Origin: an uncultured Archangium sp.
GTDB lineage: Bacteria > Myxococcota > Myxococcia > Myxococcales > Myxococcaceae
Assembly: GCA_903905455.1 (NCBI GenBank)
Contig: CAIVGN010000197.1
Span: forward strand, 1-64,000
Reading direction: 5' to 3'
Length of the DNA stretch: 64,000 nt
Numbering within the stretch: position 1 is the stretch's first letter; each line of letters opens with the position of its first letter. A program made the translations under genes and the position numbers. Of the stretch, positions 1 through 9,900 are shown in pieces. The notes under the pieces were generated by a model. It saw only the letters and a list, made by a program, of their open reading frames with translations, had not been told where the DNA came from and searched no databases.

Positions 1-1
1 C

Positions 2-772
2 TCGGCCCTCGCCACCTTCACCGGCTCGGCGACCCTGGCGGGGATCCGCTTTCCCTTCGTGGTCGCCGCCTGCCTCACCTTCGCCAACGCCACCTACGGC
101 CTCTTCGTGGTGCCCGAGTCGCTCGCCCCTGAGCACCGGCGCTCCTTCTCGTGGGCCCGGGCCAACCCCGTGGGCACGCTCACCGCGCTGGCGAAGTACC
201 CGGTGGTGCGCGGCCTGGCCCTGGCCTACTTCCTCGTCGGCGTGGCGCAGCGCAGCCTCGAGAGCACCTGGGTGCTCTACACCGAGCACCGCTTCCACTG
301 GGACCTGAAGGCCACCGGCATCTCGCTGGGGGTGGTCGGCGTGACCGCGGCCATCGTGCAGGGCGGGCTGGTGCGGCGGATCATCCCGAAGCTCGGCGAG
401 CGCATGGCGATCACCGTGGGCATCCTCATCACCACCACGGCCTTCGTGCTCTACGGCGTCGCGCCCGCGGGCTGGGTGTTCTACGTGGCCATCGTCGTCG
501 GCGCGCTCGGCGGCATGACCGGCCCGGCGACCCAGGGCCTGATGTCCAAGGCGGTGCCCCCCAGCGAGCAGGGCATGCTCCAGGGCGGGCTCGCGAGCCT
601 CACCAGCATCACCAGCATCGTGGGCCCCCCGCTGGCCACCAACCTCTTCGGCTTCTTCATCAGCGATCGCGCCCCGGTGAAGGTGCCCGGGGCCGCGTTC
701 TTCGCCGGCGCGGTGCTCCTGCTGCTGGGGCTGGCCGCCGCGCGAAGGACGTTCCGCGCCATTCCCGCGTAA
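2..772 (+). CDS. MFS drug/tetracycline-type efflux transporter, C-terminal part
   Basis: The frame is open from the first complete codon at base 2 and ends with TAA, so the 5' part lies outside the window. About 257 residues are visible. They contain roughly seven hydrophobic segments separated by short basic loops, as in the C-terminal half of a major facilitator superfamily transporter. A loop with VPESLAPEHRR followed by a break between two helix blocks resembles the central cytoplasmic loop of the Tet/multidrug subgroup. The likely role is proton-driven export of small molecules across the inner membrane, but the substrate cannot be told. Family assignment is by general pattern only, because the diagnostic N-terminal loop motif is missing. 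Confidence 0.75.
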   Translation, partial: SALATFTGSATLAGIRFPFVVAACLTFANATYGLFVVPESLAPEHRRSFSWARANPVGTLTALAKYPVVRGLALAYFLVGVAQRSLESTWVLYTEHRFHWDLKATGISLGVVGVTAAIVQGGLVRRIIPKLGERMAITVGILITTTAFVLYGVAPAGWVFYVAIVVGALGGMTGPATQGLMSKAVPPSEQGMLQGGLASLTSITSIVGPPLATNLFGFFISDRAPVKVPGAAFFAGAVLLLLGLAAARRTFRAIPA

Positions 773-843
773 CCCCTGCATGAATTGCGGGGCCTGCCCT
801 CTGTTGCGTTGGCGACGGGTGCTCGGTTAGGAGGCCGCTCATC

Positions 844-1449
844 ATGAGCGACTCCTTCAAGGACTACGTGCGGAACACCCGCGGCCGCATGTTCGAGAGC
901 AACTTCCTCGAGTTCTTCTCGAAGGTGCACCCCACGATGCCCTTCATCTTCTGGATCCCGGTGATCACCGGCACCGTGGGCTACGCGCTCCTCAACGGCG
1001 TGACCACGGCGGTGCTGTGCCTGGCGATGATCCCGGTGGGCTTCCTGACCTGGCAGTTCCTCGAGTACTTCATCCACGGAAAGCTCTTCCACTGGCTGCC
1101 CGGCCCCACCGGCCACGGCTTCCACCACAAGTACCCCGATGACGACACGCGGCTGGTGATGCCCCTGCCGGTGAGCATCACGCTCGCCTCGCTCATCGCC
1201 GCGGGCCTGTGGCTGGTGCAGCGCCCCGACCTGATGATCCCCTACTGGGTGGGCATCGTGGTCGGCTACCTCTGGTACGACTTCCTCCACTGGTCCACGC
1301 ACCACGGAGAGATGCGCACCGACTGGGGCAAGGCCCTGCGCGCGCACCACATGGCGCACCACTTCGCCGACTACGAGAAGAACTACGGCATCAGCCACAT
1401 GTGGATGGATCGCCTGCTGGGCACGCTGCTCAAGCGCGACACCAAGTGA
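844..1449 (+). CDS. Fatty acid hydroxylase/sterol desaturase-family membrane enzyme
   Basis: This 201-residue protein has four hydrophobic segments and the clustered histidine motifs of the fatty-acid-hydroxylase superfamily: EYFIHGKLFH, GHGFHHKYP, HWSTHHGE and RAHHMAHH. In this family the histidines bind a di-iron centre on the cytoplasmic face and the enzyme uses O2 to hydroxylate or desaturate lipids. The ATG at 844 is preceded by a strong AGGAGG at about 829-834, which fixes the start. The stop overlaps the GTG start of the SCO1-like gene, so the two are probably co-transcribed. The small size fits the bacterial Scs7-like subgroup; the exact substrate (fatty acid, carotenoid or sterol) is unknown. 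Confidence 0.85.
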   Translation: MSDSFKDYVRNTRGRMFESNFLEFFSKVHPTMPFIFWIPVITGTVGYALLNGVTTAVLCLAMIPVGFLTWQFLEYFIHGKLFHWLPGPTGHGFHHKYPDDDTRLVMPLPVSITLASLIAAGLWLVQRPDLMIPYWVGIVVGYLWYDFLHWSTHHGEMRTDWGKALRAHHMAHHFADYEKNYGISHMWMDRLLGTLLKRDTK

Positions 1450-2069
1450 GCCTCGCGGCCCTCGTGCGGAAGCCGGCCCTGTGGGTCGGCCTGTTGGGGG
1501 TCTTTCTCGTGGGCCTCGTCGGGTGGCGCGTCATGGCGCCCCGCCAGTCCACCCGGGTCGAGCTGCCGGTGCTCTCGACCGTGCCCGCCTTCACCTTCGT
1601 CGATCAATCCGGCGCCTCGTTCTCTTCGGGCGCGATGACCGGCAAGGTCTGGGTGGCGAACTTCATCTTCACCCGCTGCCCCAACATCTGCCCCAAGTTC
1701 ACCGCGAAGATGGGCGCGCTGCAGGACAAGAGCGCGAAGGACCTGGAGTCCCTCCAGCTGGTGAGCTTCACCGTCGACCCCGAGCACGACACCCCCGAGG
1801 TGCTGCTGGCCTACGGGCAGAAGCACAAGGCCGACTTCACGCGCTGGCACTTCGCGCGCGGCCCCCGGCCCGAGCTCGAGAAGGTCATCCGCGAAGGCAT
1901 GATGCAGCCCATGGAGCCCGGTGACGGCGTCGACCTCAACACCGTCGTCCACGGCAGCTACTTCGCCCTCGTCGACGCCCAGCTGCGCGTGCGCGGCGTG
2001 TACCGCTTCAGCGAGCCCGGCGCGGTCGATGAAGTACTGCGCGATGCCCGCATTCTTTTGACCCCGTAA
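1446..2069 (+). CDS. SCO1/SenC family copper-binding thioredoxin-fold protein
   Basis: Translation from the GTG at 1446, which overlaps the preceding stop (GTGA), gives 207 residues. A single N-terminal membrane anchor at about residues 10-30 is followed by a thioredoxin-like domain. The SCO copper ligands are present: CPNIC (Cys78 and Cys82) and a His in VVHGSYF (His169). Members of this family deliver copper to the CuA site of cytochrome c oxidase or act as thiol-disulfide reductases at the outer face of the inner membrane. Pairing with a membrane fatty acid hydroxylase is not an obvious oxidase operon, so a more general copper or redox role is possible. Confidence 0.88.
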   Translation: MSLAALVRKPALWVGLLGVFLVGLVGWRVMAPRQSTRVELPVLSTVPAFTFVDQSGASFSSGAMTGKVWVANFIFTRCPNICPKFTAKMGALQDKSAKDLESLQLVSFTVDPEHDTPEVLLAYGQKHKADFTRWHFARGPRPELEKVIREGMMQPMEPGDGVDLNTVVHGSYFALVDAQLRVRGVYRFSEPGAVDEVLRDARILLTP

Positions 2070-2103
2070 TTTCAGCCACAGCGAAAGAAATCGCAGGCTT
2101 ACA

Positions 2104-2127
2104 TCGGGTGTCGATAGAGACACCCGA
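2104..2127. promoter_or_regulatory. Perfect 9-bp inverted repeat just before a start codon
   Basis: TCGGGTGTC (2104-2112) and GACACCCGA (2119-2127) are perfect complements separated by GATAGA. The right arm ends two bases before the ATG at 2130. The element could be an operator, or an RNA hairpin that covers the ribosome-binding region. No good Shine-Dalgarno sequence is visible outside it. Confidence 0.5.
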
Positions 2128-2129
2128 CC

Positions 2130-3071
2130 ATGGAAGCGGAGCGGCGGGAACACGTTCGACAGAAGGTGTCGCGGGTTGAGGTTCGGGTGGCCAGCCGGGA
2201 GTCGCTCAAGGCGAGCTACCTGCGCGACCTCTCGTTGGGTGGGCTCTTCGTGCGCAGCCGTCACCCGCTGGCGCTGGGCACGCCGGTGGTGGTGGAGCTG
2301 ACGGTGGATACCCAGCCCTCGGTGCGCCTGCGCGGCGACGTGGTGCGCCAGGAAGCCGCGGCCGACGGCACGCCCAGGGGCTTCGGGGTGCGCTTCTCGA
2401 TGGTCGATCCGGAGACCCGCGAGGCCCTCGAGCAGATCATCGCCGCGCACAGCGAGCCTGCGCCCGCCGACGATCGCGCCGCCCTCGAGACCCAGCTCTC
2501 CGAGTCGCGCGGCATGCTCGAGGCCTACGAGCAGGGCATGGCGCTGCTGCGCGAGAGCGAGATGGATCTCGCCCAGCGCCTCGAGACCACCGAGGCCGAG
2601 CGTGGGGTGCTGACCAGCGTGGCCCAGGAACTCCAGGCCCGCGTGCAGGGGCTCGAGGGCGAACGCACCACCCTGCGCGCCAGCGTCGAGGCGCTCATGC
2701 AGCGGCTGGCCACCAGCGAGACCGAGGCGAAGGGGCTGCGCGAGGCGTCGGCGCGCATCACCGCCGAGCTCAAGGCCGCCCGCGCCCAGGTCGCCGAGGC
2801 CGCCAGCAGCCACGAGGCGCTGGTGAAGCGCCTGGCCCACGAGCTCGAGCTCGAGACCGAGAAGTCCGCCGCGCTCCAGGGCTCCTTCGAGGCGGAGGTG
2901 CAGTCGCTCCGCGCCCAGCTCGAGGGGAACCAGGACGACACGGGCTTGCGCAGCGAGCTCAACGAGCTCACCGGTCAGCTCGACGCCGAGCGGCTCAAGT
3001 CCATGGCCCTGGAGCGCGCGCTGCAGCGCTTCGTGGAGCTCGGTGGTTCGGGCGCGACGAACAACGCCTGA
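2130..3071 (+). CDS. PilZ-domain protein with long coiled coil
   Basis: The 313-residue protein starts with a PilZ domain (about 1-110). Its c-di-GMP-binding signature is recognisable: an RxxxR near the N-terminus (within RREHVRQ) and DLSLGG. The rest, from about residue 115 to 300, is Glu/Leu/Arg-rich with heptad spacing and almost no Pro or Gly, so a long coiled coil is expected. There is no signal peptide or membrane segment, so it is cytoplasmic. The design suggests a c-di-GMP receptor that works by oligomerising or by binding a partner through the coil. It stands alone, convergent with the next gene, and has an inverted repeat directly upstream of the start. Confidence 0.82.
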   Translation: MEAERREHVRQKVSRVEVRVASRESLKASYLRDLSLGGLFVRSRHPLALGTPVVVELTVDTQPSVRLRGDVVRQEAAADGTPRGFGVRFSMVDPETREALEQIIAAHSEPAPADDRAALETQLSESRGMLEAYEQGMALLRESEMDLAQRLETTEAERGVLTSVAQELQARVQGLEGERTTLRASVEALMQRLATSETEAKGLREASARITAELKAARAQVAEAASSHEALVKRLAHELELETEKSAALQGSFEAEVQSLRAQLEGNQDDTGLRSELNELTGQLDAERLKSMALERALQRFVELGGSGATNNA

Positions 3072-3080
3072 GCCGGCGCT

Positions 3081-3917
3081 TCAGAGCTGGAGCTTGAGGG
3101 TCAGCGAGATGAGCCGGCCTTCCTGTCCGCCCAGCTCGTGGCGGTACGAGAAGTCGATGCCGCTGCCGTCGGAGAACCAGCCGATGCCACCCGAGAGGTA
3201 CTGGTGGTTGGCGATGCCGTCGAACTGGTAGCCGATGCGCACCGGGAAGCTCTGGGCGATCAACCACTCGATGCCCGCGCAGTACGCCAGCCGCACCACG
3301 GGCTGGTTGAAGTCCATGCGCAGGTCGAAGGCCGGCGTGAGCTGACCGAGGATCTGCGACGAGATCGAGGCCACGAAGTAGCGGCTGATGTCCTTCTGGT
3401 AGACCGAGATGAGGTTGTGGCCCGAGAAGCCCAGCGAGAGCCACGAGGCCGGCTTGGCCACGACCCCCGCGTTCATCGAGACCGAGTTGGTGTTCGCCGC
3501 GCCCACCAGCACGTGGTGCCGCACCGCGATGCCGATGTGGATCAGGTCACCGAAGGCGTAGGCCAGGCCCAGCGTGGTGAGGTGCGCCCAGCGCCGCTCG
3601 GTGCCGCCGTAGGTCGCAAAGGTGTAGGTCACCCCGGCCGCCAGCACGTTGGTCGAGTCGGCGATGCCCACCGAGCCGAAGCCGAAACCCTGGGGGATGT
3701 CCCACGAGCCCGACGCTTCGATCTGGTAGCGCTTGAAGAGCGAGAGGGCCGCGGGGTTTCCGCCGATGGCCTCGGCACCGTAGCCCAATGACTCGTAGGC
3801 CCCGCCCATGGCCATGTTCCGCGAGTGCTGGAGATCGCGCAGATCAGGCGTCGACTCGATCTGGGCAGAGGCGGCCGAAGCCAACAGCATGAGCAGGAGC
3901 GCGAAGATTCTTCTCAC
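3081..3917 (-). CDS. Exported outer-membrane beta-barrel-like protein
   Basis: Translation from the GTG at 3917 gives 278 residues with a clean signal peptide (MRRIFALLLMLLASAASA). The mature part has alternating hydrophobic/polar stretches rich in Gly, Ala and aromatic residues, and ends in an amphipathic strand (LISLTLKLQL), as in outer-membrane barrels. An early segment with GGNPAALSLF resembles the start of the PorV/FadL-like 'outer membrane protein' group in which an NPA motif is common. No catalytic motif is seen. The function is unknown; a porin or small structural barrel is most likely. It is divergent from the next gene across a 95-bp spacer. Confidence 0.6.
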   Translation of the reverse strand: MRRIFALLLMLLASAASAQIESTPDLRDLQHSRNMAMGGAYESLGYGAEAIGGNPAALSLFKRYQIEASGSWDIPQGFGFGSVGIADSTNVLAAGVTYTFATYGGTERRWAHLTTLGLAYAFGDLIHIGIAVRHHVLVGAANTNSVSMNAGVVAKPASWLSLGFSGHNLISVYQKDISRYFVASISSQILGQLTPAFDLRMDFNQPVVRLAYCAGIEWLIAQSFPVRIGYQFDGIANHQYLSGGIGWFSDGSGIDFSYRHELGGQEGRLISLTLKLQL

Positions 3918-4012
3918 CGTGGGGTGATCCTCTACTACGGCTTGGGCATGCGTCTGAGTAATGTGCCACGCGTCATGAGCACCGGTTCTCTGAAGAGCCC
4001 GCGGGGTGTGCG

Positions 4013-4741
4013 ATGAAGACCGCGCTCGCGGGGTTGATCCTCGCTTTCATCATGCCGTCCTACGGGGTGCTCAAGCGCTTCGCCAACCAGCGCGACGAGC
4101 TCACCGTCTCTTCGGTCAAGGCCGAGGGCGTGACCGCGGTCTCCCCGGTGCTGGCGAAGGACGTGGCGGCGCTGCTGGGCACGACCTGGAACAGCGGCGA
4201 GCTCAACGTCAACGCCTCGCTGGCCGTCCGATTCCCCGGCCGTTGCCGCCTCGAGCTCACCTCGCCCGAGTCGACGAAGACGCTCGCCGCCACCTGGGCC
4301 AGTGGCAAGAAGCACAGCGAAGGCGGCGACGTGCCGGCCCTCGCCGTGGCCACCGAGCAGGCCTGCGCGCTCCTCTCCATCAAGTCGGGCGACGAGGGCG
4401 CCACCCGCGACGCCCTGGTGCGGCACCTCGCGTCGCTCAAGGTCGACACCAGGGTGGTGTCGCTGGCGCGCTTCAACGGCACCGTGAGCTACCTCGTGGG
4501 CCAGAAGGCCGACGGCCAGGCCCAGCTGTGGGTCTACAAGGACCGGTTCCTCCCCTCGCGCCTCAAGTTCACCGACGAGGGCGGCACCGCCTGGGACGTG
4601 CGCTTCTCCGACTACACCTCTCAGGCCACCGGCGAAGCCTGGCCGCGGGTCATCGAGGTGCTCAAGGGCAACGAGCCGCAGCTGCGGGTGATGATCCTCA
4701 ACGCCGACCTCAAGGCCGACCTCACGAACGTGAAGTTCTGA
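4013..4741 (+). CDS. Hypothetical exported protein, possible LolA-like fold
   Basis: This 242-residue protein begins MKTALAGLILAFIMPSYGVL, a short basic start and hydrophobic stretch that can serve as a signal peptide or anchor. The remainder alternates short strands and turns: an early conserved-looking segment around LNVNASLAVRFPGRC, and later QLWVYKDRFLPSRLKFTDE followed by WDVRFSDY and WPRVIEV. Strand patterns of this kind, with a 'tool to rate conversion' segment near the C-terminus, are typical of LolA/LppX-like lipoprotein-binding folds, but I cannot confirm homology. It lies 10 bases upstream of priA, which may be co-transcribed with it. Confidence 0.5.
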   Translation: MKTALAGLILAFIMPSYGVLKRFANQRDELTVSSVKAEGVTAVSPVLAKDVAALLGTTWNSGELNVNASLAVRFPGRCRLELTSPESTKTLAATWASGKKHSEGGDVPALAVATEQACALLSIKSGDEGATRDALVRHLASLKVDTRVVSLARFNGTVSYLVGQKADGQAQLWVYKDRFLPSRLKFTDEGGTAWDVRFSDYTSQATGEAWPRVIEVLKGNEPQLRVMILNADLKADLTNVKF

Positions 4742-4751
4742 CCGGTCCGGA

Positions 4752-6989
4752 GTGAGCCCGTTCGCCTACGTCGCCGTCGGCCGCCCGGTGCGCGGCGAGT
4801 TCACCTACGCGGTGCCCGAGGCGCTGCGGGGCAAGCTCCAGCCAGGCCAGCGCATCCGCGTGCCCTTCGGCCGCTCGATCTCCCTGGGCTTCTACCTCGC
4901 GCCCGCGCCCGAGCCTTCGCCCGAGGTGATCAAGAAGCTGCGGCCCATCGAGCGCATCCTGGACCCCGAGCCCGCCTTCCCCGCCGACATCGTCGAGCTG
5001 GTGCGCTTCGCCGCGCAGCACTACCGCTACCCGCTGGGCGAGGCGTTGCGGGCCGCCCTGCCCCCCGGCCTCACCAAGGCTGACGACGGCAAGCAAGCCA
5101 AGGCCGACGTCACCGTCTTCGCCCGCGCGCTCCCGGCCGCGAAGCTCGAGGAGCTGACCCGCGCCCCCGCGCAGCACGCCACCTTGAGCTACCTGCTCGC
5201 CGTCGGCGGCCGGGTGCAGGTCGAAGAGGTGGTGCACGCCATTCCCGGGGCGAAGGAGAACCTGAAGAAGCTCGCCGCCCGCGGCTTCGTGGCCCTCGAA
5301 GAGGAGCAGGTGGTCAAGGGCGTGCGCGAAGGCCTGCAGCAGTCGCGGCCCGACGCCCTGACCCCCGAGCAGGCCATCGCGGTGGACACGCTGACGAAGT
5401 CGCTGGACGCGGGGGGCTTCGCGCCCTTCCTGCTCCACGGCGTCACCGGCAGCGGCAAGACCGAGGTGTACCTGCGCCTGGTGGAACGCGCGCTGGAGCT
5501 GGGCAAGGGCGCGCTGATCCTCGTGCCGGAGATCGCGCTGACCCCGCAGCTGGTGGGCCGCTTCAAGAGCCGCTTCGGCCAGGTCGCCCTGTTTCACTCG
5601 GCCATGAAGGACCGCGAGCGGCTGCTGCACTGGCAACGGCTGCGCAAAGGCGAGGTGAAGCTGGCCGTGGGCGTGCGCAGCGCCATCTGGGCCCCGGTGC
5701 CGAACCTGGGCGTGGTGGTCGTCGACGAGGAGCACGACCCCTCGTTCAAGCAGGAAGAGAAGCTGCGCTACCAGGCGCGCGACCTCGCCGTGGTGCGCGC
5801 CAAGCAGGCCGGGGCCCTGGTGGTGCTGGGCAGCGCCACGCCCTCGCTCGAGAGCTGGGAGAACGCGCGCAAGGGCCGCTACGGTCTGGTGACCATGACC
5901 AGGCGGGTCGACGACCGGCCCATGCCCACCCTGGAGCTGGTCGACCTGCGCCTCGAGCGCCCGCGCACCGCCGAGAGCCGGGGCACCGAGCCGCCGATGC
6001 TCTCGCCGTCGCTGCGCACCGCCATCGCCCAGACGCTCGAGCGCAAGCAGCAGGTCATCCTCTTCCTCAACCGCCGCGGCCACTCGACCTTCATCGTGTG
6101 CGAGGTATGCGGGCAGTCGGTGCGTTGCCAGGACTGCGACGTGTGCCTCACCCACCACGCGTCGGCGCGGCAGATGCAGTGCCACTACTGCGGGAAGGCC
6201 AGCCCCATGCCGCGCGCCTGCCCCGAGTGCAGCGGGCCGCTCCTCGAGCTGGGCGTGGGCACCGAGCGCATCGAGGCCGAGGTGGTCGACGCCTTCCCCC
6301 ACGCGCGCATCGCCCGGCTCGACCGGGACGCCGCGTCGTCGGCCGAGAAGCTCACCGAGATGCTCGCCGCCTTCGCGCGCCGCGAGCTCGACATCCTCGT
6401 GGGCACGCAGATGGTGGCCAAGGGCCACGACTTCCCCGGGGTGACCCTGGTGTGCGTGGTGATGGCCGACTCGGCGCTCACCCTGCCCGACTTCCGCGCG
6501 GGCGAGCGCACCTTCCACCTCCTCACCCAGGTCGCCGGGCGCGCCGGCCGTGGCAAGGACCCCGGCCGCGTGCTGGTGCAGAGCTACAACCCCGAGGCCG
6601 CGCCCATCGCGCGCATGCTCACCAACGACTACGCGCGCTTCTCGGAAGAGGAGTTGAAGCGCCGCCAGCAGCTCTCGTGGCCGCCCCACTCGCGCATGGT
6701 GGCCCTGCGCATCGAGGGCGAGTCGGCCGACCTGGTGACCCGCGTCGCCAGGCAGCTGGCCCGGGTCGCCGCCCAGCACCTGCCGCCGGCCTCGCAGGGC
6801 GTGCGCATCCTGGGGCCGGCCCCGGCGCCCATCGCGCGCATCAAGGGCAAGACGCGGTGGCAGCTGGTCCTCAAGGCGCCCACCCACGCGGCCATGTTCA
6901 GGACCATCGACGCCCTGGAGCGGGCCATCGAAGAGGTCCCCAACGCGGTGCGGGTGATCATCGACGTCGACCCCGCGGCGATGCTCTGA
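4752..6989 (+). CDS. priA: Primosomal protein N' (replication restart helicase PriA)
   Basis: The GTG-started protein has 745 residues, the usual size for PriA. In order it shows an N-terminal 3'-DNA-binding domain (FAYVAVGRPVRGEFTY), a helicase Walker A (HGVTGSGKTEVYLR), Walker B with DEEH (VVVDEEHDPSFKQEE), motif III (GSATPSLES), a zinc-binding insert with eight cysteines (from CEVCGQSVRCQDCDVC to ACPEC), and helicase motifs V and VI (GTQMVAKGHDFPGV, QVAGRAGRG). PriA recognises abandoned replication forks and D-loops and loads DnaB through other primosome proteins. All catalytic motifs are intact. Its stop is 5 bases from the convergent stop of the downstream kinase gene. Confidence 0.97.
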   Translation: MSPFAYVAVGRPVRGEFTYAVPEALRGKLQPGQRIRVPFGRSISLGFYLAPAPEPSPEVIKKLRPIERILDPEPAFPADIVELVRFAAQHYRYPLGEALRAALPPGLTKADDGKQAKADVTVFARALPAAKLEELTRAPAQHATLSYLLAVGGRVQVEEVVHAIPGAKENLKKLAARGFVALEEEQVVKGVREGLQQSRPDALTPEQAIAVDTLTKSLDAGGFAPFLLHGVTGSGKTEVYLRLVERALELGKGALILVPEIALTPQLVGRFKSRFGQVALFHSAMKDRERLLHWQRLRKGEVKLAVGVRSAIWAPVPNLGVVVVDEEHDPSFKQEEKLRYQARDLAVVRAKQAGALVVLGSATPSLESWENARKGRYGLVTMTRRVDDRPMPTLELVDLRLERPRTAESRGTEPPMLSPSLRTAIAQTLERKQQVILFLNRRGHSTFIVCEVCGQSVRCQDCDVCLTHHASARQMQCHYCGKASPMPRACPECSGPLLELGVGTERIEAEVVDAFPHARIARLDRDAASSAEKLTEMLAAFARRELDILVGTQMVAKGHDFPGVTLVCVVMADSALTLPDFRAGERTFHLLTQVAGRAGRGKDPGRVLVQSYNPEAAPIARMLTNDYARFSEEELKRRQQLSWPPHSRMVALRIEGESADLVTRVARQLARVAAQHLPPASQGVRILGPAPAPIARIKGKTRWQLVLKAPTHAAMFRTIDALERAIEEVPNAVRVIIDVDPAAML

Positions 6990-6993
6990 CGCG

Positions 6994-9900
6994 TCACTGG
7001 CCGAGCAGCGCGACCGCGTCGAGGCGGCCCTGTTCCCAGCCCAGCACCACACACAGCTTGCGCGCCTCGAGGGCCACGGCCTTCATCGCCGCCGAGTCCC
7101 CCTGCGCCTTGCGGACCGCCTTGGCCTGCTGCAGCAGCGCCCGCGCCTGGAACAGCAGGTCACCGCACCGCGCCCCGGCCAGCGCCGCCGCGCCGTAGGC
7201 CGAGGCCGCCTCGACGAAGCGCTGCTGAAAGGCCAGCACCGTGCCCTGCGTCGAGAGCACCCGGGCCTCGGCGAAGGCCCAGCCGTTGGCGCGCCACTTC
7301 GAGAGGGACGATTCGAGCAGCCCCCGCGCCTTGCCCACGTCGCGCCGCGCGAAGCACAACGTCGCCAGCCGCGCCTCGAGCCGTGCCGCGAGATCGACGT
7401 CGCCGTGCCAGCGCGCCAGCTCCGCCGCGCCTTCGGCCAGGGCCCGGGCCTCTTCGAAGGCCTTCGTCGCCCCCTCGAGATCGCCTTCCACCTCGCGCGC
7501 CTCGCCCCGCTCCGAGAGCACCAGCGCGCGCACCGCGGAACCTGCCGCCGCCTGCTCCGCCGCGGCCAGCACTTCCGCCGCCTTCACCCGCCGCCCCTCG
7601 GCGCGCAGCACCCGGGCCTCGAGCAACAGGAACTCGGGGGACGGCGCGGCCAGGCCGGCGGCGCCCACCAGCGCCTCGTCGAGCAGCAGCCGGGCCCGCG
7701 CGGTGTCCTCGAGCACCAGGGCCAGGGACGCGGCGCGCGCCAGCGCCTCGACGCGGGTGCGGGCCTGCGCCTCGGACACCGGCATCAACCCCACCGCGGC
7801 CGCGAGGCCCTGCCAGGCCTGCCCGGCCCCGCGGGCGTCGTGGCGCGCGATGGACTGCTCGAGCGCGTGCTTCCACAGCGGCATGGCGCGCACGCCGTCG
7901 CCCGCGGCCGTGAGGTGCCGCGCCAGCAGCCCCGAGTCGACCGAGGCCGGGTTGGCCTTGCCCTGGGCGATGAACACCGCCGAGCACCGGGCCCGCGTCT
8001 CGCGTGCGACCTCGGGGGCCAGCGGGGGCACGACCCCGCGCAGGGCTTCGCTGCGGAAGCGCCCCTTGCGCGGGCCGTCGTTCACCAGCCAGCCCGTGGC
8101 CTGCAACGAAGCCACCACCTGCGCGGTGGCCGGGGCCACGCCGCACAGCACGCCCCAGTCGAAGCGCTCGCCCAGCAGCACCGCGGCCTGCAGGCACCGG
8201 CGCTCCTCGGCCGGCAGCACCTCGAAGGCCGCGCGCGCGGCGCTGCCCCGCGGCGCGCCCAGCGCGGGCTCGGCGAGCTCGACGCTCCCCGTCGCGTCGA
8301 GGAGCAGGCCGCCGTCGTCGAGCCACGCCAACAGCTCGAGCGCCGTGCCCGGCGCGCCGCCCGACTGCTCGAGCACGTACTTCGTCAGCGCCGGCCCCGC
8401 GACGGTGCCCAGGGCGACGCTGAGCAACCGCTGCACCTCGGGCCCCGACAGCGGCGCCAGGGCGATGGCCTGCACCCCCGCGAGCTGCGCGTCGAAGCCC
8501 GAGGGCGCCGCGAAGCCGACGATCAGCTCGCGAGACGCCGGCCGCGAGGCCATGGACACGAAGGCCGCCGCGCTCGCGGGGTCCATCGCGTGGATCCCGT
8601 CGAAGGCGAGCACCATCGGGCGGTCGACGGCCACCGCGCGCAGCACCACCCGCAGCGCGTGCGCCGCCTGGCCAGGGGTCAGCACCACGGGCAGCGGCCG
8701 CACCCCGGCGAGGCACAGCGCCGCCTGTCTCGCGGAGTCGACCAGGGGCAGCGGCTCGAGGGCCGCGTTGAGCTTCGCCATGCGCTCGGCAGGGTCGACC
8801 CCCACGGCGGCGCAGAGGAGATCGACCAGGGCGCCGTTCGGCTCGGCCAGGCCCACGGTGCCGAGCGCCAGGCTGCCGCGCTTGCGGGCGACGTTGATCA
8901 GCAGGTGGGCGAGGCTCGAGTGCCCGCTCGAGGCAGGCCCCCGCACCAGCAACGGCGCGGCGACGCCCTGCTGCAGGCTGCTGAGCCTCCGCTCGAGCGC
9001 CTCCACCAGGGGGCGTCGGCCGATGAGCTCGGGGGCCGCGCGCACCCGCCGTCGCGGCGTGCCGCACGCCACCAGCCCGGGCACCTCGGAAGAAGAGAGC
9101 TCGCACAGGCGCCCCGCGGGCCCCGCGAAGCGCTGCTCCAGCCACAGGGTGTTGGCGCGGCCCCGGGCGAGCTGCTTGCGCGCATTGTCGCCCACCGCGG
9201 GCCCGAAGGGGAACGTGGCGCTGCCCGCGAGCCCCCGAATGGTCGCGGCCACGCCCAGGCGTGCGCTCTCGAGCGACACCGCGTCGCGGGCCGCGAGCAG
9301 CGCCCGGGTGGCGCGGCCGGCCGGGCTCCCGCCGAGCCCCACGAAGCCGAACATCGCGCCCTCTTCGTCGACGGAGGAGAGGAAGCCCCCGGCGCTCGCG
9401 ATGGATTCCAGCACCCGGCCCAGGCACGCCTGCGCAGCCGCGGTGCGCGGCGCGGGCCCCAGCACCTCGACGCGGGCGAAGACGCCCTCGCCCGGGGCCG
9501 AGGGCGCGGCCTGCAGCCGGGCGAGCACCTCGTCGGCGACCACCCCGCGCAACGGGCCGCTGGCCGACGGGGCCTTGCCCTCGCCCTGCAGCGGCATCAG
9601 CGGCGGAGCCCCCACCGACGCGAAGAAGTCGTCGGCCGGCGCGACCACCGCCGAGGGAGTGGAGGAGGACACCGGGACCGGCGCGGGGGCCCACTCCGGG
9701 GCGGGCGGCGGCCACGACGTGGAGGGCGCAGGCACCGGCGTAGGCGCCACCATCGGCACCGGCGTCGCCCCCGGCGCGACGAGCGCGCGCCGCAGCGCCT
9801 CGCTGAAGTCGCCGACGTTCTGAAAGCGGTGCTCCTTCTCCTTCGAGAGCGCCTTGAGCATGGCGGCGATCAGCGCCGGGAACGCCGCGAGGTCGGGGCG

